A DNA stretch of 64,000 nucleotides from Actinomadura rubteroloni (lineage in GTDB: Bacteria; Actinomycetota; Actinomycetes; Streptosporangiales; Streptosporangiaceae): positions 248,001 through 312,000 of the forward strand of contig NZ_MTBP01000002.1 in NCBI RefSeq assembly GCF_002911665.1, in the 5' to 3' direction. Position 1 is the first letter of the stretch. Each line of letters begins with the position of its first letter. Under the pieces are notes generated by a model. The model saw only the letters and a list, made by a program, of their open reading frames with translations, did no database searches and was not told where the DNA came from. Below are positions 8,976-19,243 of the stretch, in pieces. The position numbers and the translations under genes were made by a program.

Positions 8976-10202
8976 ATGGGAACGGGCGGAACGCGGCGGG
9001 CCGTGCTGCGGCGGTGGTGGGACGGGCAGGGCGCGCTGCCGACCACGCCCGCCGGGGTCGAGTGGTGCGCGGTCGCCGTGGTCGTGGGCGTCCGGGCGGT
9101 CAACCTGGCGCAGCTCGCCGTCGCGTTCCCGCAGGCACAGGCTCAGGCGACGCGGCCGGGGGTGTTCGCGGCCGTGCTCGGCGGTTATCTCGCCGAGTCG
9201 GCGGTGGTCGCGGTGCTCGTGCTGCGCGCCGGTTCGTACCGCAACCGTCCGCTGGCCTGGGCGGATACCGGCGCGGCCTGCCTGGTGCTACTGGCGCAGC
9301 CCGCGTTCAGCTCGGCCGCCGACCGCACCGGGAGCTGGACCGCGTTCGGGTTCGCCTGCACGCTGAGCACGGCCGTCGGCGCGGCCGTCGCGTTCGGCCG
9401 GCGGCGGGAGACCGCGCTCGTCGTCGCGCTGCTCGCCGGGTGCTATCTGGGCACGTCGCTGGACGTCCCCGCCGCCCATCGCTCGACGGTGCTCGGCAAC
9501 GCCGTCGCGTACGCCGGGTTCGCGGCGCTGGGCCGCCTTCTCACCGGCTACCTGCGGCGGCTCGCCGCCGACGCCGAGCGGGCGCGGGCCGAGGCGGCGC
9601 GGGCCGCCGCCGAGACGGCGCGGCTGCGCGAGCTGGAGCGGCAGCGCGTCCTGCTGCACGACAACGTCGGCGTCCTGCGGCTGCTCGCGGGTGGAACGGT
9701 CCCGGCCGCGCTGGACGGACCGCTGCGCGCCCAGGCCGAGGCGCTCGCCAACCGCGTCCGCGCCTTCCTGGACGAACCCGACCGCGTCCCCGACGGCGCC
9801 ACGCTCGTCGGCGCGGTGCGCGCGGCGGCGGGCGAGTACGCCGACCTGCCGCTGGAGGTCGTCACCGACCTCGCCGACGGCGTCGTCCTGGACCCGGCGA
9901 CGGCGCGGGCCGTCCGGGCAGCCGTGGCGACGCTGCTGGCGAACGTCCGGCTGCACGCGGGCGCGTCGTCGGTGGTCGTCCACGCCGACGCCGACCCCGA
10001 CGAAGGCGAGTGGGAGGTCACCGTCGCCGACGACGGGCGCGGGTTCGACCCCGCCACCGCGCCGCGCGGGTTCGGGCTCGGCGTGGCGGCCGGGTCCGCG
10101 CTCGCCGCGCACGGCGTCACCGTCCACGTCCGCTCGCTGCCGTCCCGGCCTCCCGCGCCCGGCGACGGGACGCGCGTCACGCTGCGCGGGGCCCTGCGGT
10201 GA
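8976..10202 (+). CDS. Two-component sensor histidine kinase (NarL-system type)
   Basis: About 408 residues. The N-terminal half holds several hydrophobic segments (about residues 30-190) that form the membrane sensor. The dimerisation/phosphoacceptor region is reduced to RVLLHDNVGVL, with the histidine in an LHDN context. The ATPase domain shows the N-box LLANVRLHAG, the G1 box DDGRGFD and the G2 box GFGLG. The start is uncertain: ATG 8976 follows an AGGAT -10-like sequence and lacks a clear ribosome site, while the open frame continues to 8841. Its stop overlaps the start of the response regulator by four bases. The signal sensed is unknown. Confidence 0.82.
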   Translation: MGTGGTRRAVLRRWWDGQGALPTTPAGVEWCAVAVVVGVRAVNLAQLAVAFPQAQAQATRPGVFAAVLGGYLAESAVVAVLVLRAGSYRNRPLAWADTGAACLVLLAQPAFSSAADRTGSWTAFGFACTLSTAVGAAVAFGRRRETALVVALLAGCYLGTSLDVPAAHRSTVLGNAVAYAGFAALGRLLTGYLRRLAADAERARAEAARAAAETARLRELERQRVLLHDNVGVLRLLAGGTVPAALDGPLRAQAEALANRVRAFLDEPDRVPDGATLVGAVRAAAGEYADLPLEVVTDLADGVVLDPATARAVRAAVATLLANVRLHAGASSVVVHADADPDEGEWEVTVADDGRGFDPATAPRGFGLGVAAGSALAAHGVTVHVRSLPSRPPAPGDGTRVTLRGALR

Positions 10203-10849
10203 ACGTCCGCGCCGTCGTGATCGACGACGACACGCTGATCCGGGACGGGCTGGCGCGGCTCGTCCCCGGGCTGGACGTGGTTGCCGCGTTCGCCGGCGTC
10301 CCCGGCTTCCTCGCCGCCGCGCCGCCCGCCGACGTCGTGCTCCTCGACCTCGCGCTCGCCGGGACGGGCGCCCGGCCGGGCCCGCGCGGCCCGGACGCCG
10401 TCGCGGCGGTCGCGGGCGCCGGGTTCCGCGTCCTCGTCTACACCGGGGAGCGGCGGCGGGCGGTGCTCGTCGCGTGCCTGCACGCGGGAGCGCGCGGGAT
10501 CGTCCACAAGGCCGAGCCGCTGGACGCGCTCGCGAGTGCCGCCGCCGACGTCGCCGCCGGGCGGATCGTCATCACGCAGGCGCTGACCGGGCTCGCCGAA
10601 CTGGCCGGACGGCGCGGCGCCCTGCCGTCCCTGTCGCCGCGCGAACGGCAGGTCCTCGCCGGGCGGGCGCGCGGCGAGTCGTTCCGGAGCATCGCCGCGC
10701 GGCTGTTCGTCACCGAGAGGACCGCCGCCGGATACATGGACCAGGTGAAGGCGAAGTTCGCCGCCTACCTGCGCGACCACTCCCCCGCCGACCTGGAGCA
10801 CGCCCTCGGGCTGGAACCGCTCGGCCTCACCGACCGTCCCCCCGCCTGA
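10199..10849 (+). CDS. LuxR/NarL-family response regulator
   Basis: A 216-residue regulator, cognate to the upstream kinase by the four-base GTGA overlap. The receiver domain shows the acidic pair IDDD, the phosphoacceptor aspartate in VVLLDLALAG, the threonine in LVYTGE and the lysine in IVHKAEP. The C-terminal helix-turn-helix is LSPRERQVLAGRARG with SIAARLFVTERTAAGYM. The receiver has an inserted Gly/Pro/Arg-rich piece (GARPGPRGPD) directly after the phospho-aspartate strand. Target genes are unknown; the membrane protein next door is a natural candidate. Confidence 0.88.
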   Translation: MNVRAVVIDDDTLIRDGLARLVPGLDVVAAFAGVPGFLAAAPPADVVLLDLALAGTGARPGPRGPDAVAAVAGAGFRVLVYTGERRRAVLVACLHAGARGIVHKAEPLDALASAAADVAAGRIVITQALTGLAELAGRRGALPSLSPRERQVLAGRARGESFRSIAARLFVTERTAAGYMDQVKAKFAAYLRDHSPADLEHALGLEPLGLTDRPPA

Positions 10850-10895
10850 CCCCCGGCCGGCCGCTCCCGCCGCCCGCCCTCACGAAGGAGACCGC

Positions 10896-12179
10896 GTGCC
10901 TCGTTCCGGCATGCCGCGCGTCCTCGCGCTGCTCGCGGGGCTGTTCGTCACGCTGAGCGTGCTCGTCCTGGCCCCGGCCGGGGCGCGCGGCGACGGGCCG
11001 TCCCTGCACGTCTCGCCCGCGCACCCGAACAACCGCGAGCCCGTCACGGTCAGCGGCCGGTTCCCCGGCGCCGGGTCCGGACGGGACGTCCGGCTGGAGC
11101 GGGAGGCCGGCATGTTCGGCGGCGAGTGGGAGGCCGCCGCGAACGTCACGACCGCGCGGGACGGCTCGTTCCGCGTGCTGTTCACCCGGCTCGACTCCGA
11201 CGACGAGTTCCGGGCGGTGCTGCTGTCGTCGCGGGGACGGGTCGTCGCGACGTCCGCCGTGCTGAAGGTGTCGGTCGCCTACCGGTCGGTGGACCACCGG
11301 TGGAAACGCGGCGACGCCGGGGCGAACCGGTCGGCGCTGTTCGACTGCTTCGGGGACAACCCCGACTGCACGAGCAACGACTCCGCCCACATGGGGCCGC
11401 TGTGGCTGATGGTGATCTTCGTGGCGTGCTTCATCGCGGTCGCGGTGCTGCTCGTCTGGATCGGCGTCCAGATCCCGCAGCCCGCCGGGGGGATCGTCGC
11501 CGTCCTGGCGGTCGGTGCCTGGATACCCGTGTTCAACAACCTGGCGTTCGGTTACGCGCTGCCGCGCATCGGGCTGGAGGTGAACGTCATCGGGGCGACG
11601 TTCCTGTATCCGGCGTACCTGCTGGTGCTGCTGCTCGGCGTGGCGGTGATGATCGGGTATCCGCTGGTCGCGGGCGGGCTGATCGTGTCGGGGATGGTGC
11701 CGCCGGGACGCGCCCTGCGGTTCATCGTGTACGCGATCGTCCTCGGCGTGCTGTTCGGGTGGAAGGCGATCTACGACCACTCGGCGGCCATCGCGGCGGG
11801 GCCGTTCTCGATCCGGACGCCGTGGCTGCACGACGCCCTGAACACCTGGGCGCTCCAATGGCCGGTGACCGCGTTGTGGGAGGTGCTGAAGTTCTTCGCG
11901 TCGCCGGACGGGCTCCTGCTGTTCGCCGTGATCGCGGCCGTGTCGGTGGCGCTGCCCGACCCCGGATCGCCCGGCGGGCTGACGGCCGGGTCGCTCGCGC
12001 AGGGCGCGGTCGCGAACGTCGCGGGTCTGATCGTCGGGACGGCCGTGATCACGATCGTGTCGATCATCGTGTTCGCGGTGCTCGTGCTCGCGGCGGTCGC
12101 GCTGATGATGTACGTGTTCTTCTACATCCTCGTGGCGTTCACGACGATCGCGTTCCTGGCGTTCCTGTTCAAACGGTGA
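10896..12179 (+). CDS. Secreted-domain/multi-span membrane protein, unknown function
   Basis: A 427-residue protein starting at GTG after AAGGAG (10885-10890). Residues 1-31 form a signal peptide ending near ARGDG. Residues 33-130 form an extracellular beta-rich domain with an SPAHPNNREPVTVSGRF opening, like surface Ig-type folds. A short DCFGDNPDC segment could form a disulfide. From about residue 167 to the end there are roughly six to seven hydrophobic helices, the last at the very C-terminus. It lies directly downstream of the two-component pair on the same strand. I do not recognise a family and assign no function. Confidence 0.75.
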   Translation: MPRSGMPRVLALLAGLFVTLSVLVLAPAGARGDGPSLHVSPAHPNNREPVTVSGRFPGAGSGRDVRLEREAGMFGGEWEAAANVTTARDGSFRVLFTRLDSDDEFRAVLLSSRGRVVATSAVLKVSVAYRSVDHRWKRGDAGANRSALFDCFGDNPDCTSNDSAHMGPLWLMVIFVACFIAVAVLLVWIGVQIPQPAGGIVAVLAVGAWIPVFNNLAFGYALPRIGLEVNVIGATFLYPAYLLVLLLGVAVMIGYPLVAGGLIVSGMVPPGRALRFIVYAIVLGVLFGWKAIYDHSAAIAAGPFSIRTPWLHDALNTWALQWPVTALWEVLKFFASPDGLLLFAVIAAVSVALPDPGSPGGLTAGSLAQGAVANVAGLIVGTAVITIVSIIVFAVLVLAAVALMMYVFFYILVAFTTIAFLAFLFKR

Positions 12180-12187
12180 CGCGCCGG

Positions 12188-12193
12188 TAGAGT
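12188..12193 (+). promoter_or_regulatory. -10 element TAGAGT, likely leaderless promoter for the methyltransferase
   Basis: TAGAGT ends seven bases before the ATG at 12201, with no ribosome-binding site in between. This places the predicted transcription start at or next to the start codon, as in leaderless actinobacterial mRNAs. No convincing -35 box was seen. Confidence 0.45.
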
Positions 12194-12200
12194 CCGGCGG

Positions 12201-12806
12201 ATGGACGAGCCGTGGAACCACAACGTCCACTACCACCCGCTCGTGGTCGGCTTCGTGCCGGACGGCTGCGGGCGGGCGCTGGACGTCGGCTGCGGAGACG
12301 GAACACTGATCCGCAAGCTCGCCGCCCGCGCGCGGGACGTGACGGGCGTCGACCGCTCACCGGAGATGATCGCGGCGGCGCGGGCGCGGTGCGGCGACCT
12401 CCCGCACGCGCGCTTCGCCGAGACGGACTTCCCCGGGACCGACCCGGACCTCTTCGCACCCGGTTCCTACGACTTCATCAGCGCCGTGGCCGTCCTGCAC
12501 CACCTGGACCTGCCGTCGGCGCTGCGGGCGATGGCCGGACTCCTGGCCCCGGGCGGCCGACTGGCGATCATCGGCCTGGCCCGGACCGCGAGCCCCCTGG
12601 ACTGGGTACTGGGCGCGGCGCAGTTTCCGGCCGTCCGGGTCGTGGACGCCCTGCACGGCGGCGCCCGGACGGCCGCCGCGATGCCCGTCCGCGACCCGCG
12701 CGAGCCCTGGTCGGAGGTGCGCCGGACGTCGCGCCGCGTCCTGCCCGGCAGCCGTTTCCGCCGCCACCTGCTCTGGCGCTACTCCCTGCTCTGGCAGAAG
12801 CCCTGA
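12201..12806 (+). CDS. Class I SAM-dependent methyltransferase
   Basis: A 201-residue Methyltransf_11/25-type enzyme. Motif I is ALDVGCGDGTL (about residues 27-37), the acidic loop is VTGVDRSPEM, and motif post-II/III lies around YDFISAVAVLHHLD and LLAPGGRLAII. The C-terminal cap is short and basic (RRTSRRVLPG). The substrate cannot be read from the sequence. Neighbours are not related by function, and it appears to have its own leaderless promoter. Confidence 0.88.
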   Translation: MDEPWNHNVHYHPLVVGFVPDGCGRALDVGCGDGTLIRKLAARARDVTGVDRSPEMIAAARARCGDLPHARFAETDFPGTDPDLFAPGSYDFISAVAVLHHLDLPSALRAMAGLLAPGGRLAIIGLARTASPLDWVLGAAQFPAVRVVDALHGGARTAAAMPVRDPREPWSEVRRTSRRVLPGSRFRRHLLWRYSLLWQKP

Positions 12807-12819
12807 ACGCGCCCGGCGG

Positions 12820-13773
12820 TCAGAAGGTGGCGATCGGGTTGACCGGGCTGCCGGACGTCCCGGCGAAGCGGACCGGCGCGACCGCGAGCTGGAAGTCCCA
12901 CTGGCCGAGTTCGGCGGCCGTCGCCGCGCACGCCTCCAGGTCGCAGTTGTCCAGCAGCCAGAGGCCCATCGCGACGAGGCCCACCGCGTGGACCGGCATC
13001 AGCACGTCCCGGTACCCCGACGGCTGAACGTCCTGCGGGGTGTCGGCGCCGATCAGCGCGACCTGGCGTTCGTGCAGCCACGGCAGGCAGGACGCATGCC
13101 AGCCGGCCTGCGTGAAGCCGCCGCTCGGGCCGTTCTCGTGCCGGTGGCGGCCGTACCCGGTCCGCAGGAGCACCGCGTCGCCGGGCCCCACCCGCACGCC
13201 CTGGCGGCGCTCGGCCTCCACCAGATCCTCGGGGAACACGCCGTCGCCCGGCTCCAGCCACGGCACACCGCGAACGTTCGCGACGTCCAGCAGGACGCCG
13301 CGCGTGACGATCCCGTCCGCCGCCGCCGTGACGGCCGCCCACCCCGATCCCGTGGCGGGGTCGACCAGCGCGTGCGACCGCCCGTTGTACATCGCGCCGT
13401 CCCAGAAGATGTGGCACGGCGAGTCGACGTGGGTGACGGTATTGCCGTGGAAGGTCATCCCGAGCCGCTCGGACGAGAAGCCCCAGCGCCGGTCGTTGGG
13501 GAACGTGGGCGACGGCATGTGCTCGGCGCCCGGCATGTCGGCGGCGCACGGGCACGCCGTCGTCGACCGCTCCATCTCGGCCGGCACGGCGACGTCCCAG
13601 GCGCACGACACGCTCCGGCCGTGGCGCACCGCCCGCGCCGCCGCCAGCCGGACCTCGTCGGTGATGTGGTTCAGCGTGCCGCGCTCGTCGTCGTCGCCCC
13701 ACCGCCCCCAGTTCGACAACGTGTCGAAGTACCCGAGCACGTCGTCCTGCGTGGGCATCGTTCGCTCTGTCAT
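12820..13773 (-). CDS. Cyclase-family (kynurenine formamidase-like) metal hydrolase
   Basis: A 317-residue member of the cyclase/KynB superfamily. The metal-binding signature appears as NTVTHVDSPCHIFWDG near residues 115-130 (the family pattern is HxxTHxDxxxH), and a DAVLLRTGYGRH segment follows near residue 202. Members hydrolyse amide or lactone bonds; KynB itself is shorter (about 210 residues), so this is the larger branch often found in aromatic or polyketide catabolism. The ATG at 13773 has a GAGGAG site ten bases away. The substrate is unknown. Its 3' end is 13 bases from the convergent methyltransferase. Confidence 0.85.
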   Translation of the reverse strand: MTERTMPTQDDVLGYFDTLSNWGRWGDDDERGTLNHITDEVRLAAARAVRHGRSVSCAWDVAVPAEMERSTTACPCAADMPGAEHMPSPTFPNDRRWGFSSERLGMTFHGNTVTHVDSPCHIFWDGAMYNGRSHALVDPATGSGWAAVTAAADGIVTRGVLLDVANVRGVPWLEPGDGVFPEDLVEAERRQGVRVGPGDAVLLRTGYGRHRHENGPSGGFTQAGWHASCLPWLHERQVALIGADTPQDVQPSGYRDVLMPVHAVGLVAMGLWLLDNCDLEACAATAAELGQWDFQLAVAPVRFAGTSGSPVNPIATF

Positions 13774-13986
13774 CCCAGCCGACTCCTCTGGTCACACGGA
13801 TCGAAATGTCGCGCGCAGCGCGTCCCGACCCTTCCCAGCCTTACCGAGGCCCGCTGAACCGGCGCGGACGGCCGTTGAAAGAACTGCGGAAACTCCGGAC
13901 GGAATGGCGACGCGGCAAGGCCACGGACGGCGCCCATCAGCGACGCCGGTGCGCCGTTTCCGATCGCCGGGCCGGCCGGCGCCGGA

Positions 13987-16104
<2,118 letters not shown>

Positions 16105-16206
16105 GACCACCCTTCCGCGCGGGCCGCGCCGGACGTTCCGGCAACCGGCTCACCACACTCTATGCAAGAGGTACGACAATCCCGATCGGCCGATTATTTC
16201 CGCAGG

Positions 16207-17445
16207 TCAGGACGCCGGAAGCGGCAGCCGGGCGGTGACGGCGTAGCCGCCGCGCGCCCCGGGCCCGGCGGCGAACCGCCCGCCGAGCGCGGTGACCCGC
16301 TCGCGGAGCCCGACCAGGCCGTTCCCGCCGCTCGGCAGGCCGTGCTGGGGCCGGGCGCGCGGCGGCTCGTTGACGATCTCCACCTCGACGGCCTCGGGCA
16401 GGATCCGCAGCGCGACGGACGTGGCGGCGTCCCCGGCGTGCTTGTGGACGTTCGTCAGCGCCTCCTGGACGATGCGGTAGACCGTCCGTCCGACGGCGGG
16501 CGGCATGGGCCGCTCCTCCCCGTGGACGTCCAGCTCCACCCGCAGCCCGGTCGCGGTGGACTGCCCGACCAGGTCGCGGACCTCCGAGACGCCCGGCACG
16601 TCCGACGACATGGCCTCCTCGCCCTGCCGCAGCACCCCGACGACCTGGCGCAGTTCCTGGAGCGCCTGCCGGCCCATCTCGCCGATCACCACGGCCGTCT
16701 CGGCGGCGCGCTCGGGGTCGCGGCCGGCGATGGCGCGCAGCGCCCCGGCGTGGACGACCATGACGCTGACGCGGTTGGCGACGACGTCGTGCATCTCGCG
16801 GGCGATGCGCGTCCGCTCCTCGGCGCGGGCGCGCTCGGCGAGCAGCCCCTGCTCGCGCTCCAGCCGCGCGGCGCGCTCCTGCAGCGAGGCGAGGAGCTGC
16901 TTGCGCGCCCCCATGTAGAGGCCGAGGACGAGCGGCAGCGCGCTGAACGCCAGCCCGAACCCGGCCTGCGCGACGAACGACCCGTCCGCGTCCGTGGGGC
17001 CGGTGAACACCAGCGACACCGCGTAGCCCGCCCCGGTGACGGCCAGGGCGGTCCGCCGCGACGGCGCGTACGCGCCGAGCGAGTACAGGATGACGAGCAC
17101 GGCGAAGCCCGCGCCGCCGGTGGCCGTCCCGAACACCAGGGAGAACAGTGCGAGCGTGACCGGGAACCGGCGCCGGACGACGATCGCCAGCGCCGCGACC
17201 GCGCCGCACGCCGCGACGACCACGGGCGGCAGCCAGAAGTGCCGGTAGGCGAAGTAGAGGAACAGCCCGTCCACGACGGCGAACCCGACGGCGAGCGCGA
17301 TGTCCAGGACCGCCGACCGGACCGTCGGCCAGCGCAGCGCGCGGGCGCACGGGGCGAGGACGGCGAGGATCCGGGCACGGGCAGGCGTGCGCCCCGGCGG
17401 CGACGCTGCCGCCCGGGGCGGTGCGTCGAACCCCCGCCCGTGCAT
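16207..17445 (-). CDS. Sensor histidine kinase (DesK/NarL type), orphan in this window
   Basis: About 412 residues with five to six hydrophobic segments (about residues 45-195). A coiled-coil stretch precedes the H-box RIAREMHDVVANRVSVM. The ATPase domain shows YRIVQEALTNVHKHAG (N-box) and a GNGLVGLRERV G-box region, with a serine-glycine stretch in place of a full G1 DxGxG motif (NEPPRARPQHG), so the nucleotide lid is shortened. The start is taken as ATG 17445, where a TATAGG -10-like box lies nine bases upstream on this strand. No response regulator is adjacent. Confidence 0.82.
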   Translation of the reverse strand: MHGRGFDAPPRAAASPPGRTPARARILAVLAPCARALRWPTVRSAVLDIALAVGFAVVDGLFLYFAYRHFWLPPVVVAACGAVAALAIVVRRRFPVTLALFSLVFGTATGGAGFAVLVILYSLGAYAPSRRTALAVTGAGYAVSLVFTGPTDADGSFVAQAGFGLAFSALPLVLGLYMGARKQLLASLQERAARLEREQGLLAERARAEERTRIAREMHDVVANRVSVMVVHAGALRAIAGRDPERAAETAVVIGEMGRQALQELRQVVGVLRQGEEAMSSDVPGVSEVRDLVGQSTATGLRVELDVHGEERPMPPAVGRTVYRIVQEALTNVHKHAGDAATSVALRILPEAVEVEIVNEPPRARPQHGLPSGGNGLVGLRERVTALGGRFAAGPGARGGYAVTARLPLPAS

Positions 17446-17559
17446 GGTCAGGACCCTATAGCCCCCGGTGGGCCCCCGTGGCAAGGGCCGCCGCCCGTCC
17501 GCGGCCGGTGGCCGGTGTCCCCGGCCGTGGTTACGATGTCCGCGCCGACAAGGACGGGG

Positions 17560-18591
17560 ATGCCGCCAATCATGACCCGATTCGCCGTGTGGCTCGGGAA
17601 GAACGCCGATGCCTTCGTCGCCCTCGTGATCGCCGTGGTCGTCGCGGTGCTGGGGCTCGGGGTGAACATTCCGCACGAGTCCGAGGTGACCAACAGCGCG
17701 GTGCTGGCGGTCGTCGGGCTGATGGCCACGTCCGTCCTGCGGGACCGGGCGCGGCGGGGGCCGGTGGAGGAGGAGGTCCGCGACTCCCTGCGGGACTCGA
17801 CGCGGACGCTCGGCGAGCTGGCCGGGCGGATGGAGCAGATCGAGCGGTTCGAGGGCGTGGTGGACGGGGCGCGCCGCGCGCTGGACGAGACGTCCGTCGT
17901 CCGCGTGGTGAGCCGCGCCCAGGTCGACCAGGTGCTGGCCGACGCGCGGCGCCGCACCGACCGGTGGTTCTACAAGGGCGGCACCGGTTCCTACTTCCGG
18001 GACCGGACGCTCCCCGACTGCGTCGCCGAGGCTCGCCGCGAGCGCCGCACGCTGCTGTTCCGGGTGGAGCTGGTCGATCCGTCCGACGACGTGGTGTGCG
18101 AGACGCTGGCGCGGCACAAGGCGTCGCTGCCCGAGCCGCGTCCGGGCGACGTCGGCGGCCGGTGGACGGGTGAGCGGGTCCGCAAGGAGGTCATGGCGAC
18201 GATCCTCGCGGCGTGCTGGCACAAGCAGCGGTTCGCGATGCTCGACATCGACCTCGGCCTGTCGCGGACGATGACGACGCTGCGCTACGACCTGTCGGCG
18301 TCCCATGTGATCGTCACCCGCGACAACCCGACGAGCGACGTGCTCGTGGTGGACAGCGGCAAGTTCTACTACGGCTGGTGCGCGGCGGAGCTGCAGACGA
18401 GCCTGGACCAGGCGCGGCGGGTGCCGCTGGAGCGGGCGCGGACGGTGCCGCTCGGCGACGAGCCGACGATCGACGAGATCCGCCGCCTGTTCGAGGTGCT
18501 GGACCTGCCGGTGCCGCGTTCGTACACCGATCGCGACGTGGTCGACGTCGTCCGCAAGGCGCTGCGTCCGGGGGCGCCGTCGCCCGCGTGA
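17560..18591 (+). CDS. Two-TM membrane protein with unassigned cytoplasmic domain
   Basis: About 343 residues. The start is chosen at ATG 17560 because AAGGA sits five bases upstream; in-frame ATGs also occur at 17536 and 17572. Two hydrophobic helices lie near residues 15-38 and 47-65, followed by a charged, probably coiled segment (about 68-115) and a cytoplasmic alpha/beta domain. That domain has a striking FYKGGTGSYFRDRTLP motif near residue 140, a LFRVELVDPSDD strand and a YYGWCAAEL motif near residue 270. From memory, similar GGTG-x-Y domains occur in other actinobacterial proteins, but I cannot name the family. It is followed 19 bases later by a cupin gene. No function is assigned; the 2TM-plus-effector layout resembles some bacterial conflict-system effectors. 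Confidence 0.72.
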   Translation: MPPIMTRFAVWLGKNADAFVALVIAVVVAVLGLGVNIPHESEVTNSAVLAVVGLMATSVLRDRARRGPVEEEVRDSLRDSTRTLGELAGRMEQIERFEGVVDGARRALDETSVVRVVSRAQVDQVLADARRRTDRWFYKGGTGSYFRDRTLPDCVAEARRERRTLLFRVELVDPSDDVVCETLARHKASLPEPRPGDVGGRWTGERVRKEVMATILAACWHKQRFAMLDIDLGLSRTMTTLRYDLSASHVIVTRDNPTSDVLVVDSGKFYYGWCAAELQTSLDQARRVPLERARTVPLGDEPTIDEIRRLFEVLDLPVPRSYTDRDVVDVVRKALRPGAPSPA

Positions 18592-18610
18592 CCGGCCCGG
18601 GAGGAGGCGC

Positions 18611-19243
18611 GTGAAACGGGACGAGCTGGCCGCGCACCTGTCCGGGACGCCCGGCCACGGGACGCTGCGTGCGTGGGCGCGCGAGATCCTGGAGCGGGCG
18701 GCGGGTCCGGGCGTCGCGGCCGTCCATCATCCGCTCGGGTTCGTGTGCCTGCCGGTGGAGCGGGACGGCGGCGAGGGCGTGTGCCTCCACCTGTGGACAT
18801 CGGTGCTCCCAGCGGCGACGCCCACGACGTCCGCGATCCACTGCCATAGCTGGGAGCTCGTGAGCTACGTGCTGTTCGGCGCGGTGGGGAACCGGCTGCC
18901 GGAGCTGGCGCCGGACGGGCGTCCGACGCACCGGCTGTTCGAGGTGACCAGCGGCCCGGACGGCGACGAGCTGCGCCCCACCGGCCGGACCGTCCGGCAC
19001 GCGGCGGGCACGGCCGAGCGGTTCGGGACGGGCGCGGTGTACCGGCTGCCCGCGGGGGTGTTCCACGAGAGCGTCGTGGCCGCGGACGCGGCGACGATCG
19101 CGCTCGGCGCCGAGCGGCCCGGCCGGCCGAACCTGTCGCTCGGCCCGCTCGGCGCCGCCGCGCACCGGGTGGCGCGGCGGCCGTGCGAGGGCGCGGCGCT
19201 GCGGGCGGTGGCGCGGGCCGCGCTGGCGGGCCTCAGCGGGTGA
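18611..19243 (+). CDS. Cupin-like protein paired with the 2TM gene
   Basis: A 210-residue protein with GTG start and a GGGAGGAGG ribosome site. It reads like a small-molecule dioxygenase-type cupin: AIHCHSWELVSYVLFG near residue 76 provides a His-x-His pair and a glutamate, and VYRLPAGVFHESV near residue 145 provides a second histidine. This is the 3-His/1-Glu pattern of metal cupins. The substrate is unknown. Its position 19 bases after the 2TM gene suggests joint function. The C-terminus overlaps the convergent glycosidase gene by 11 bases. Confidence 0.72.
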   Translation: MKRDELAAHLSGTPGHGTLRAWAREILERAAGPGVAAVHHPLGFVCLPVERDGGEGVCLHLWTSVLPAATPTTSAIHCHSWELVSYVLFGAVGNRLPELAPDGRPTHRLFEVTSGPDGDELRPTGRTVRHAAGTAERFGTGAVYRLPAGVFHESVVAADAATIALGAERPGRPNLSLGPLGAAAHRVARRPCEGAALRAVARAALAGLSG

